Source of the DNA: a virus
Virus record (IMG/VR): IMGVR_UViG_3300020193_000009
Span: 1 to 64,000 of that record
Length of the DNA: 64,000 nucleotides
Strand: one strand, 5' to 3'
Below the pieces are notes generated by a model. It searched no databases. It was not told the DNA's origin and was given only the letters and a program-made list of their open reading frames with translations. The translations under genes and the position numbers were made by a program. Positions 35,498-44,426 of this stretch are shown here, piece by piece (the stretch's first letter is position 1; each line of letters begins with the position of its first letter).

Positions 35498-36137
35498 TTG
35501 CGCTCAACATTAAATAATACCACAAACCAATGCCAACTGCATCGATAATATCGTCATCATCAAGATCTTCATTTGTCATTTCAAAGTAATCAGTTATAAT
35601 GTCTCTGACCCTATCTTTTCTTTCTTTTTTTCTACTTGATTCTGTAATTAAGTGCTCTTTATCTTCCTTGGAAAGATTTTTATACCCTATGCCTCGTTTC
35701 CATATCATCGGATTTATATCAACAACTTTCGAGCAATGCTCCTGAGCAACGCCCCAAGAATAACCTATAATATAAGAAATTATTCTACTTGTTTGAAAAT
35801 TTTGAATATACACAGATTGCTCTATCACGCATTCATTTGGTTTATATTTGGCACACACCTCAACTAAACCATCCCTTACAGCCCGAAATTTAATATGCAT
35901 TTCTGTAGACTTGGGAAATTTAATCTTTCCACACTTTATCAAACGAGGTTGCTTAACTCCCATCTCAATTACAGCCCAACCTAAAGAATGTGATGATGGA
36001 TCTAAAGATAAAACTTTAGTAAAATTATTTTTAGCAATAGACTTTATACTCACATTTTTTCTTTTCGAAGCTTTTCTTCGTCCCATCCCCAGCTTATGAG
36101 TCTTTGAATGAATCTTTCGTCTTTGCATCTTTCGCAT
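35472..36137 (-). CDS. RuvC-like Holliday junction resolvase
   Basis: The product has 221 residues with a basic N-terminal extension. RNase H-fold motifs: VLSLDPSSHSLGWAVIEMG (first Asp), NECVIEQSVYIQNF (Glu), and NEDLDDDDIIDAVGIGLWYY (C-terminal acidic residues). It would resolve replication and recombination intermediates before packaging. An internal ATG (MGRRKASK) could be the true start. Next to a Cas4-like nuclease and RecA-like protein. Confidence 0.8.
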   Translation of the reverse strand: MRKMQRRKIHSKTHKLGMGRRKASKRKNVSIKSIAKNNFTKVLSLDPSSHSLGWAVIEMGVKQPRLIKCGKIKFPKSTEMHIKFRAVRDGLVEVCAKYKPNECVIEQSVYIQNFQTSRIISYIIGYSWGVAQEHCSKVVDINPMIWKRGIGYKNLSKEDKEHLITESSRKKERKDRVRDIITDYFEMTNEDLDDDDIIDAVGIGLWYYLMLSANGTRTVQR

Positions 36138-36391
36138 ATGTTTTCCTTGTTGTAACGAGATAAAATTGTATTACACTCCGGTGTTTCACAGACTCTTTTT
36201 TTATTCTTGTTACGTTTTTTTTCGTAATAATTTTCTAATAATTTTTTGTTAGTAACTACCCTTCTGCATTCTGCAGAACAATATATACTGTTGTAAACTT
36301 TTGCTTCAAACTTCTTTTTGCATTTTTCGTTTTTGCAAATTCTAAAAACACCACTACCCACTGTCTCCCCAGCATAAAGCAGCCAAATCAC
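36050..36391 (-). CDS. Zinc-finger-like protein
   Basis: The product has at most 113 residues; the first 15 lie over the neighbouring gene, and a GTG start near residue 11 is possible. Two cysteine modules: CKNEKCKKKF..YCSAECRR and CETPECNTIL....CERCKDE. Both look like treble-clef or zinc-ribbon pairs. Probably nucleic-acid binding. Function unknown. Confidence 0.65.
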   Translation of the reverse strand: MIWLLYAGETVGSGVFRICKNEKCKKKFEAKVYNSIYCSAECRRVVTNKKLLENYYEKKRNKNKKRVCETPECNTILSRYNKENICERCKDERFIQRLISWGWDEEKLRKEKM

Positions 36392-37079
36392 AAGAAGAAC
36401 AATTTTTTGATGTTCGCTTGTATGGTCTGTCAGGAATACTTTGTGTTATAAAGTTTCCATAATATTCTCTGTACTTTTTGAATAATTTATTTATAAAGTC
36501 TTGATCTTTTTGAATATATATTGGTAATATCTCTTGATTATTTTTGTTTTCATAAATCACGAAACCAGAATCAAGATTTAAACATTGCATGTATATTTGA
36601 GCTTGACGATAGTGTTCATCTTTTGGTTTTTTATAAATCTGTCTATAATGGAAACCCTCAGAGCTAATTGATTTTAACTCTATCAGCTTATCTCCATACC
36701 AATTAATAATACCATCTGCCGTGCCCTCAATTGGCGGATCAGAATAAGTAACTGGTATTTCTTCATCTACAAGAATACCCATATCTCTAAAATATCCGTA
36801 TAATCTGTCATGTACAGCATGACCATTATCAAATATTCTATGCGTTTGTGGACTAAAATCTGAAGCTACATCTACACCATCAAATAAATAATACCAATAT
36901 CTAGAGCATTGATTGGTATAGCTTGGATGAAACCCACTAACTTTTTTAAATATTGTCTCGTTTTTCTTTAAAAGCTGGTCATCTATTGCTTTACACAAAG
37001 TGTTTTCTAAATCCGTTGGAGATTTAGACTCAACAACAACCACATCCTTTGGCTTTCTTAACTGTTTTAATGATTTCAT
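36354..37079 (-). CDS. PD-(D/E)XK nuclease, Cas4/RecB-like
   Basis: The product has 241 residues. PSYTNQCSRYWYYLF (first Cys), IEGTADGIINW (Asp), LIELKSIS (E-x-K), QAQIYMQCL, and a C-terminal CSSCDLAALC. The four cysteines and the nuclease core fit the Cas4/AddB-type exonuclease with an iron-sulfur cluster, common in phages for recombination. It starts in ATGA overlap with the upstream gene. Confidence 0.78.
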   Translation of the reverse strand: MKSLKQLRKPKDVVVVESKSPTDLENTLCKAIDDQLLKKNETIFKKVSGFHPSYTNQCSRYWYYLFDGVDVASDFSPQTHRIFDNGHAVHDRLYGYFRDMGILVDEEIPVTYSDPPIEGTADGIINWYGDKLIELKSISSEGFHYRQIYKKPKDEHYRQAQIYMQCLNLDSGFVIYENKNNQEILPIYIQKDQDFINKLFKKYREYYGNFITQSIPDRPYKRTSKNCSSCDLAALCWGDSG

Positions 37080-37399
37080 TGGTTATAACCGCCCTTTCCG
37101 GCAATTTTTAATGCATTTATATTTTCTGTTAGAGCTTCGTACATAGTTTTCCAAATATCATTTACAAACTTATCTTGGTCTGTCATAACCGCAGACTTTC
37201 TTTTGAATGCCTGTGATTTTACAATCATTAGTGTTCTATACGCAGCAAGTATATTAGCATACTTAATCGCTTGAGTTCCTAAATAATGATCTGGATTGTC
37301 AATAATATCTTGAACAATCCTGATGCATTCAATAAATTCATCAGCTTTATCACCCATTTGCTCAGCAATAATTTCTTTATTAATAATAATGTCTGGCAT
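37076..37399 (-). CDS. Unknown protein, 107 residues
   Basis: Helical protein (IAEQMGDKADEFIECIRIVQDIIDN; AIKYANILAAYRTLMIVKSQAF). It lies between two nuclease-like genes with start-stop overlaps on both sides, so a role in recombination or replication is plausible by position only. Confidence 0.65.
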   Translation of the reverse strand: MPDIIINKEIIAEQMGDKADEFIECIRIVQDIIDNPDHYLGTQAIKYANILAAYRTLMIVKSQAFKRKSAVMTDQDKFVNDIWKTMYEALTENINALKIAGKGGYNQ

Positions 37400-37698
37400 T
37401 ATTCGTACTCGCTTCCTTTAACTAGCTCTTTAAAAACTTCCCAATCAATTATTGCAACTTTTGTTTCAGAATCTTTGCCCATGACTACAGATACGCACGG
37501 ATATCTATAATTGTTATTCCAAGCATCTTTTGTAATCTTTTTCCAAAATTTATGTGTAAGCGTAAATGTTTTTTCATTATGCTTATAGTCAAGCACAAAT
37601 TTATTCATAACCGCATCACCCTTCTTAATTCCTCTACCGGAATTTTTAACAGCCTTTGCCTTGTCTTTTTTTATTTCTTCCTTCTCAGTTCTTTTCAT
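37399..37698 (-). CDS. Probable small PD-(D/E)XK nuclease
   Basis: The product has 99 residues. KNSGRGIKKGDAVMNKFVLDYKHNEKTFTL has GD followed by LDYK, the D..(D/E)xK arrangement of resolvase-type nucleases, then FWKKITKDAW...PCVSVVM and a C-terminal strand. It resembles phage Holliday-junction or recombination endonucleases in layout. It overlaps the recA-like gene by 4 bp. Confidence 0.5.
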   Translation of the reverse strand: MKRTEKEEIKKDKAKAVKNSGRGIKKGDAVMNKFVLDYKHNEKTFTLTHKFWKKITKDAWNNNYRYPCVSVVMGKDSETKVAIIDWEVFKELVKGSEYE

Positions 37699-38609
37699 CC
37701 AAGAATCGCTTTCCCAATTTCTGCACGCTGTTTGTCTGTGAATTCAATAGCGGTAAGACCGTTCCACTTCTGATCTTCGTAAGAATACCACGCGCCTTTG
37801 CGCTGAATGATCTCCATTGCAATAGCGATATCGATTAGTTCTCTATCAACATCTATTTTACCTTCTTGTGGAAGAACATAATAATAACCCGTAGTGCCGA
37901 TGCTTGGTAACTGCTTTGTCTTTTCAATTGTCCATGTAGCACGTTGACTAGTAATAAGGTTTGTGTCATCTCTTTCCATTTCACTCTTCGACATTGACAG
38001 AAACAGTTTAACAATATTATGCATATTGTGATGCACTGTATTACCCATCTTTGCTTTTGTTACAGCAAACATACCACTAAGATCAACTGTCTGGTGAGCA
38101 ACAAAAAGCATAATATTTCTTTCCTTATGCAAATAGTTAACTAGCTTCTGCATAAGGAATCCTTGTGATCTTGATTGAAGACCCATTGCCTTACCGCCCT
38201 CCGGCTTATCATAGAACTCTTCTTTAATAATGTTAGAGAGGCTGTCAAATAAAAAGATGTGCTTTTCGGTTAAATGTGTCAGATATTCATAAATATTTTT
38301 CAATATCTCCTCTACAATTGTTGACTGCACCACTACAATATCTTTAATATCGATACCGCACTTAGCTGCATATTCATCATTATAAGATGATTCTGAATCA
38401 ATAATTATTGGTCGATAGCCGAGTTTCTGTGCTTCAGCAAGAATTCTAAAGCACATTGTTGTCTTACCAACAGAAGGTGTACCCCAGAATAAATGCGTTG
38501 CACCAGTGTTCAACCCACCGCCAAGTGCTCTATTTAATCCAATGCTTGGTGTCGGTATCACTTCGTGTACCGGCATTAAATCGCCCTTGCGTTTATCTAC
38601 TAATAGCAT
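37695..38609 (-). CDS. RecA/UvsX-like recombinase
   Basis: The product has 304 residues. Walker A GTPSVGKT at 43-50, Walker B-like HIFLFDSLSN, then GLQSRSQGFLMQKLVNYLHKERNIMLFVAHQ (the RecA/UvsX loop region). Shorter than bacterial RecA, as usual in phages. It should form filaments on ssDNA for strand exchange and recombination-dependent replication. The start follows AAAGGAGAAAA. Confidence 0.85.
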   Translation of the reverse strand: MLLVDKRKGDLMPVHEVIPTPSIGLNRALGGGLNTGATHLFWGTPSVGKTTMCFRILAEAQKLGYRPIIIDSESSYNDEYAAKCGIDIKDIVVVQSTIVEEILKNIYEYLTHLTEKHIFLFDSLSNIIKEEFYDKPEGGKAMGLQSRSQGFLMQKLVNYLHKERNIMLFVAHQTVDLSGMFAVTKAKMGNTVHHNMHNIVKLFLSMSKSEMERDDTNLITSQRATWTIEKTKQLPSIGTTGYYYVLPQEGKIDVDRELIDIAIAMEIIQRKGAWYSYEDQKWNGLTAIEFTDKQRAEIGKAILG

Positions 38610-39099
38610 TTTTCTCCTTTAATGTGTAAAGTGTTCTATCTTGAAATGGTGGATGACCAGGTGTTTCAACAACTGGCATTTTAAAGTTAATTTCGTTCTC
38701 CACAACAAGTCCAGTTCTTGACAATATTGTATCAAATTGGTGCTGCGAAGGCGTGTGTTGTTTTGAAAATTCTATCACGACAACAGAAGATTTTTTTATC
38801 AAATCAACTACGCAATCAAATTCTTTTTCTTCACCTTCAATATGAAGACCTAAAATTACTGTTGCAATTTTTTTATCATGTAATTCACTTGAGTGTGCTG
38901 AATACCAGTCTGAAATACTTCCATGAAATGTATCTTCAAGTGTTTTAAGCGGATCAATGCAATATAGTTTTTTATTTGTTTTTATTTTTTTCCTATACGT
39001 TCCTATGTCAATGACAACATCAATATCATCAAGATAATATTCAGCAACATGATGTCTAATTGAATATGATTTTGTGTAAAGATATTCCCACCTGTCCAT
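38593..39099 (-). CDS. SAM-methyltransferase-like protein
   Basis: The product has 168 residues from ATG 39099, which overlaps the upstream stop as TAATG. VVIDIGTYRKKIKTNKKLYCIDPL has the order of Rossmann motif I and II, but the glycine-rich loop is reduced (IGTY), then DCVVDLIKKSSVVVIEFS. It may be an inactive or divergent class I methyltransferase. Partner of the next gene by coupling. Confidence 0.55.
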   Translation of the reverse strand: MDRWEYLYTKSYSIRHHVAEYYLDDIDVVIDIGTYRKKIKTNKKLYCIDPLKTLEDTFHGSISDWYSAHSSELHDKKIATVILGLHIEGEEKEFDCVVDLIKKSSVVVIEFSKQHTPSQHQFDTILSRTGLVVENEINFKMPVVETPGHPPFQDRTLYTLKEKNAISR

Positions 39100-39695
39100 T
39101 AGATTCCAACCTTTGGCATAATCAATGCTGTTCCACACCCGATTGTAAAATTAACAAATCCATAATTATTTTCCTCAGCCCATTGCTTTGAAGCTTGATA
39201 ACAACCAATCCCAAGATTACCAATCTTGGCTCCTACGTTATTTGTATCATGAACAGTAATTGCCCAATTTTCTCTTCTCATTCTACTTCCATAATTGCAT
39301 AAGTCTTTATATACTTGCTCATATGTATGATCTGCATCAACATGTAAATATGCAATATTGTTAAAATTTTCAAAAGCAGAATCGGTTAATTGTTTATATA
39401 TTTTAATCCCCTCATATCCATCTATTACATTTTCATATACAGGTCTGCCCCAAATACCAATATCTGCATCAACAAGTGATGTGTCTATTTTATGAATTAT
39501 TTGTTCTCTCATTAATACTTCTTGTGCATAATGCATCAGTTTTGGTACAAAACCAGCCCCAGAACCTAAACAAACACATACATCCGCTTTTAATGAATAT
39601 GGTAGGGCATAATAAATTGCACCAAGACCAGCAAAATCATTATCTGCACCGTGAGATTCTGACCATTTTGATGTTTCAATTATATCTCTATACAT
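39099..39695 (-). CDS. Class I SAM-methyltransferase-like protein
   Basis: The product has 198 residues. VCVCLGSGAGFVPKLM as motif I, AYLHVDADHTYEQVYKDL (the D-x-D-H element of the Methyltransf_24 type) and WAITVHDTNNVG. The substrate may be a sugar or small molecule rather than DNA, since this subfamily often acts with glycosyltransferases. It precedes the divergent methyltransferase-like gene. Confidence 0.7.
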   Translation of the reverse strand: MYRDIIETSKWSESHGADNDFAGLGAIYYALPYSLKADVCVCLGSGAGFVPKLMHYAQEVLMREQIIHKIDTSLVDADIGIWGRPVYENVIDGYEGIKIYKQLTDSAFENFNNIAYLHVDADHTYEQVYKDLCNYGSRMRRENWAITVHDTNNVGAKIGNLGIGCYQASKQWAEENNYGFVNFTIGCGTALIMPKVGI

Positions 39696-39697
39696 TT

Positions 39698-42600
39698 TTA
39701 AACCATTTCTATTTGCATTTTTTTGATCTGCTTGCGCTCAATATAGTCTTCTATCGTAATTATTTTATCAGCAGAATCGAGCTTAAAAGAGTCAAGTCGA
39801 TTAAGTGTTTCTTTATCTTCGACCCTTGATAGTCGTGCTACATACCACTCACCTTTCTTTAACAAACCTTTCACTTTTTTATACACTGCTGCAAAAATAA
39901 CTACCTTAAAAAACTGTTTTCCATCCCAACAATACACACTTGCCATCTCTTTACCTGACGATGTTATAAAATTTCTAATATTGAATACATACATCATTGT
40001 TTTTGGATCATTAATAAAACCAATATCATGTTTATACACCCAGGCATATTTGTGATCTAGCCCTTGTTTCTTCATCATCATTACATTAAACAATTTCGAA
40101 TCTTGCGCTTGATACACGTCACAATATGCGTGCAATGTTCTGTCGCCAATTAGAGCATAAACATAATCCCTCTGTGCCAATTCTGTATTTCTTTCACCAA
40201 AAACAGTGCAGGAACCGGAATGATCTTCAAATTCAACACGCAAATAATTCTGAGCTTTCTTTGTAGACCTCACCACAGCTTTAATCAAGGTAAGGCTTGA
40301 CATTGTTTCATGAAAATCCGCAGCATTTTCAACAAATTCATCAATCTCTGTTTTAAATTCACTTGACTTGATTGGAAATCCAAGCACAGGTAGGTAATAT
40401 CTTTGATGATCAAACTGCGATACGTGACCCATTGAATCAAATGCGCCAACTTTATCAAAATTCTCTCGCAACGGAGCCTTCACCGCAGATTTAGAACACT
40501 TATTATTAAACTCTTCAAAGGAATTAAAAGGTCTTTTGTCAAAAATCTCTTTAATTGCGCTCACACCACAGCCAGTTACATTAGTAAGACCGAACCTAAT
40601 GCCTTCATCTTCACCCGGCAGTGACATTGAGAAGAATTCTTGTGACTTATTGATGTCTGGCGGATAAATTTTAAGCCCTAAGCGTTGTGCTTCCATCAAG
40701 TATGCAGTGATTTTGTCAGTTGCTGACTCATTGTACAAAAGAGCCCATACAAATTCGAGCGGATAATTGACTTTTAACCACATTGTCTGATACGACATCA
40801 AAGAATAGGCAACAGCATGAGATTTATTAAACATATACAACGCCGACATCTCAAATTCAGACCATATTTTGTCCGATTTTGATTTGGTCAAGTAAGGATT
40901 GCTAATAAACTTCTCCTTGAATTTATCAAACTCGGCTACATCACGTTTTTTACCAATAATTTTGCGCAATGAGTCTGCTTCTGACCAAGAAAATCCCGCC
41001 AACAGCACCGCCATTTGCATGAGTTGCTCTTGGAAGATAACTGTGCCATATGTTTCTTCTAAAATTGACTTCACAACCTCATGTGGATACTTCGGATCAG
41101 CATCACCCTTCTTACAGTCAATATATTTCTGCCCTTGCGACAACAAAGCGCCGGGTCTAACCAGGGCATTTGACACCACAAGGTCGTTAAAGTTATCAAT
41201 ACCCATTCTTTCAATCAAATTACGGTAGGCGGCGGCATCAGTTTGAAAAATACCCACCGTATTGATGTTATTAAAGTTCTCATACACCCCTTGGTCATCC
41301 AGAGCCAGGGATTGTGCCTCCACATCAAGCCCATAGCGCTCTCTAATCATCGCTAGCGCGTCTTTAATGACCGATACGGTCTTGAGACCCAAAACATCTA
41401 TTTTTATAAGCCCAACGGCTTCTGCGTCTTCCATCGCAAACGCTGTAACCGCACTTCGCTCCCCGCCTTGAGAGACCTTTCTTGACTCCACAGGGCATAC
41501 TTCTGTTAATGGTACGGCAGATACCACCATTCCTGCAGCATGCACGCCCGCTGTACGCACACGCTCTTGCAATCTCTCTGCCAATACCGGAATATCGGGA
41601 TATTTGCGAACAAATATCTTTCCCTTTTCCGTATTCTTTAATTCTTCGATTGTTTCAAAAAATGGGGTGATGGAATTGATTTCAGCATACGGAACCTGTA
41701 GAATTCGGGCAACATCTTTGACCGCACTCTTTGGCTTAAACGTGCCATAGATCGAAATTGCCGCAACCTTATCTTCACCCCAGCGCGTGGCAAGATAATT
41801 TTTGACTTCATCTCTGCGTTTATCTTCAAAGTCCAGGTCAATGTCGGGATAGTCGTTTCTTTCGGGGTTAATAAATCGGGAAAACAAAAGGTTGTATTTT
41901 ATCGGGTCTACTTTGGTAATGTCGAGCAAGTACGCCAGCACGCTACCGCCAACGGAGCCTCGCCCTGTGCCTCTGCCAATGTTGTTGTTGTCTGCCCATT
42001 TAACAAGATCCCATACAATCAAGAAATAGTCGGCAAAGCCGAGCTGTTTAATAATCTCCAACTCCTCGTTAAGTCGTTGCACATATTCTTCACCCAAGCC
42101 CAGCTCTTTTAGGCGAAAGCTTGTAACTTCAGCCAAATAATCGTCCGAATTTATTGTACGCATAAATTTTGGCAACAGATTCTTTCGCTTTTCCAACTTG
42201 GCAGTGCATTTTTGCGCTACCTCTATCGTATTTTCCAGAATATCGGTACGATCATACCCGGCATCTTTAAACCACGAAGCCACCTCGTCTACATTTGCCA
42301 CATATGGATTAATCTTATCAAACCTAAGAAACCGGTTAGGATACATATTATTAATTTTTGCTACCATATCAATTCCAGCCACATGAATGCAATCAGCATG
42401 CTCTTTAGCATGCCTTTGTTCTGCTGCGTTAAGGCTGGGGTATTGTGAAAGCATTAATAGGATTTCTTCACATCCTTTGTCATGCTTTGTTGGGAAATGA
42501 CAATCTGCTGTTGCTACGACAGGTCTATTATATGTACCCGCCAAACTTATAAGACCGTCATTTAACTCTTTTGGATTCCAAGCCTGTATTTCATAGTAAA

Positions 42601-43105
42601 AATCATCTTTAAATATCTTTAAAAAGCGCTCCGATAACTCTTGAGCCCTATTTGTATCTCCCGCCAAAATTGATTTTGATATAGCACTCGCCATACAACC
42701 GGAAAGCGCAATAATATCATTGTCTACCAATTCTTCAAGAAGATTAAAATCCATTCTAGGCTTGTAGTAAAAATTGTCGCTCCAAGCTTTTTGATTCATC
42801 TTAAATAATTTTTGCAAACCTTCATTTGTTTTAGCAAGGAGTATTAAATGAAACCTTTCGCTTGTGTCTTTTGCATCGTGTTCAATTGATGGTACAAAGT
42901 AGGCTTCAATACCAAACAATGGTTTAACATTGTGTTTATTACAAGCATCTTGGAATTTTAACACACCGCCCATTGTACCGTGGTCTGTAATTGCGGCGGC
43001 AATTTGTCCATTAGTGCTAGTAATTTTGGCAATTTCATCCGGCGTTGACATTCCATCAAGCAGTGAATATTCAGAATGACAATGTAAGTGAACAAATTCA
43101 GTCAC
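39698..43105 (-). CDS. dnaE: DNA polymerase III alpha subunit (DnaE-type)
   Basis: The product has 1135 residues, full length for DnaE. PHP domain: HLHCHSEYSLLDG (6-18), DHGTMGG, GIEAYF. Polymerase core: GRGTGRGSVGGSVLAYLLDI, then PDIDLDFEDKRRDEV with catalytic Asp residues. C-terminal OB-fold: LTLIKAVVRSTKKAQNYLRVEFEDHSGSCTVFG. GTG start at 43105 with AAGGAGAAAAA. The PHP histidines look intact, so proofreading-type metal binding is possible. It is the main replicative polymerase of the phage. Confidence 0.95.
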   Translation of the reverse strand: MTEFVHLHCHSEYSLLDGMSTPDEIAKITSTNGQIAAAITDHGTMGGVLKFQDACNKHNVKPLFGIEAYFVPSIEHDAKDTSERFHLILLAKTNEGLQKLFKMNQKAWSDNFYYKPRMDFNLLEELVDNDIIALSGCMASAISKSILAGDTNRAQELSERFLKIFKDDFYYEIQAWNPKELNDGLISLAGTYNRPVVATADCHFPTKHDKGCEEILLMLSQYPSLNAAEQRHAKEHADCIHVAGIDMVAKINNMYPNRFLRFDKINPYVANVDEVASWFKDAGYDRTDILENTIEVAQKCTAKLEKRKNLLPKFMRTINSDDYLAEVTSFRLKELGLGEEYVQRLNEELEIIKQLGFADYFLIVWDLVKWADNNNIGRGTGRGSVGGSVLAYLLDITKVDPIKYNLLFSRFINPERNDYPDIDLDFEDKRRDEVKNYLATRWGEDKVAAISIYGTFKPKSAVKDVARILQVPYAEINSITPFFETIEELKNTEKGKIFVRKYPDIPVLAERLQERVRTAGVHAAGMVVSAVPLTEVCPVESRKVSQGGERSAVTAFAMEDAEAVGLIKIDVLGLKTVSVIKDALAMIRERYGLDVEAQSLALDDQGVYENFNNINTVGIFQTDAAAYRNLIERMGIDNFNDLVVSNALVRPGALLSQGQKYIDCKKGDADPKYPHEVVKSILEETYGTVIFQEQLMQMAVLLAGFSWSEADSLRKIIGKKRDVAEFDKFKEKFISNPYLTKSKSDKIWSEFEMSALYMFNKSHAVAYSLMSYQTMWLKVNYPLEFVWALLYNESATDKITAYLMEAQRLGLKIYPPDINKSQEFFSMSLPGEDEGIRFGLTNVTGCGVSAIKEIFDKRPFNSFEEFNNKCSKSAVKAPLRENFDKVGAFDSMGHVSQFDHQRYYLPVLGFPIKSSEFKTEIDEFVENAADFHETMSSLTLIKAVVRSTKKAQNYLRVEFEDHSGSCTVFGERNTELAQRDYVYALIGDRTLHAYCDVYQAQDSKLFNVMMMKKQGLDHKYAWVYKHDIGFINDPKTMMYVFNIRNFITSSGKEMASVYCWDGKQFFKVVIFAAVYKKVKGLLKKGEWYVARLSRVEDKETLNRLDSFKLDSADKIITIEDYIERKQIKKMQIEMV

Positions 43106-43114
43106 TTTTTCTCC

Positions 43115-43678
43115 TTAAAGCTTAGAAGGATCTGAACTTACCGTAATATCAAATAATGTATCAATGGTATTATATTCTCCCCAATACTTTTGGTTGTACC
43201 ATTGTTTTCTAAGATAACACTTAATACCGTTTTCCTGCAATTTATTTATTTCTGCAGGATTGTCTTCTACCACAAATATTGGATCAATATTTTTAATAAT
43301 GTCAATTTTATTTCCAACTGTTGAGAAATGTGGCAACCTTGAATTTATATTCCACTTTTCCAACCAAGGCAACGCCTGCTCTTTTGATGCTACTTGCTGT
43401 CGTGCTGTAACAATTTCAATATCGTATCCAATGCTAAACCAATAATTTATTTGATACCAAGCATCTTCATACGGCTTCATATTTGCCCAAAATAATACAT
43501 TGTTAAATATTTTTAACATGTCCGGGTCATTTACTTTAGATATTAGTAAGTCGCCATAATTCATTTCATTAACTGGCACACCGATACTGCAAAGCCAATT
43601 GTACATTGCAGTGTCAATGTCGGCAATAACACCATCTAAATCAAATACCATTGTAGGATTGCTTTTTGTTATTTTCAT
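43115..43678 (-). CDS. HAD-family 5'(3')-deoxyribonucleotidase-like phosphatase
   Basis: The product has 187 residues. MVFDLDGVIADIDT (motif I), IEIVTARQQ (motif II, T), a Lys in the third motif, and PIFVVEDNPAEI (motif IV acidic pair). This layout fits phage nucleotidases or polynucleotide phosphatases. It may adjust dNMP pools or repair DNA ends. Between DNA polymerase and tRNA-Ala. Confidence 0.78.
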   Translation of the reverse strand: MKITKSNPTMVFDLDGVIADIDTAMYNWLCSIGVPVNEMNYGDLLISKVNDPDMLKIFNNVLFWANMKPYEDAWYQINYWFSIGYDIEIVTARQQVASKEQALPWLEKWNINSRLPHFSTVGNKIDIIKNIDPIFVVEDNPAEINKLQENGIKCYLRKQWYNQKYWGEYNTIDTLFDITVSSDPSKL

Positions 43679-43691
43679 TTTCCCTCTTTCG

Positions 43692-43765
43692 TGGAGACAA
43701 AGGGACTTGAACCCTTAGCCTTCTGCTTGCAAAGCAGATGCTCTTGCCAGTTGAGCTATGCCCCC
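43692..43765 (-). tRNA. tRNA-Ala (anticodon UGC)
   Basis: Complete cloverleaf: acceptor GGGGGCA/TGTCTCC (two G-T pairs), D arm GCTC/GAGC, anticodon stem TCTGC/GCAGA with loop TTTGCAA (anticodon TGC), T arm AAGGG-TTCAAGT-CCCTT, discriminator A, no encoded CCA. The G-T acceptor pairs include one near position 3, in keeping with alanine identity. Confidence 0.93.
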
Positions 43766-43773
43766 TGCCTTAA

Positions 43774-44415
43774 TCACCAACTATCTTTTAATTCACCGGT
43801 AGTCAAGAACACTTGCTGCTTTTCATATGGCAGTCTCATGTAAACATTGTCTAACTGATGCATTGGTAGATCTGTTATAGCCTTAAGCTCGGGCGACACA
43901 TCCAGAGGAATAAGCGAATAATTTGTATCCGCCGCCGTTGAGCCAGTACGTGAATACTTATAATATCTATCAGTAACCGTACTAAACTCTTTTGCATACT
44001 CAATAAGTGTCAAACCAACATGTCGTTGGTTAAATGTTGTATCCAATACTCTTGGCTCCCAAACACCCGGCTCTGTTTCAACCGCAATATTGATAAGTAG
44101 GTGTGGCTTTGGTCTCCACGCTTTATCAACTACTGCCTGCTCACTTGCCCAACATCTATAGTTAAATTCTTCCATAGATGCAGTGGATGCAACTCTCCAT
44201 TTCCAATTGACTGGTGAAGTTACAACCGGTACAGTAATGCCTGTGCCAATAGTTTCAGAATAATTTTTAGAGTCTTCTGTTAATTCTTGTCTAAATCTAA
44301 TTCTAAATGACTGCCCTGCTTGAACAGTAAAGAATCGTTTCGGACCGCTCTTTCCACCTGCCGGTGCTACTGCCTTTTCAAGGTCTTTTAGTGTTTTAAC
44401 TGATGTAAATGCCAT
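43774..44415 (-). CDS. Probable single-stranded DNA-binding protein
   Basis: The product has 213 residues, beta-rich, aromatic and basic in the core (VQAGQSFRIRFRQELTE; VNWKWRVASTASMEEFNYRCWASEQAVVDKAWRPKPHLLINIAVE). Placed between primase and polymerase, as phage SSB genes often are. No classical OB signature can be named, so this is mainly by context. The start follows AGGAGAAAATTAC. Confidence 0.5.
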   Translation of the reverse strand: MAFTSVKTLKDLEKAVAPAGGKSGPKRFFTVQAGQSFRIRFRQELTEDSKNYSETIGTGITVPVVTSPVNWKWRVASTASMEEFNYRCWASEQAVVDKAWRPKPHLLINIAVETEPGVWEPRVLDTTFNQRHVGLTLIEYAKEFSTVTDRYYKYSRTGSTAADTNYSLIPLDVSPELKAITDLPMHQLDNVYMRLPYEKQQVFLTTGELKDSW

Positions 44416-44426
44416 GTAATTTTCTC

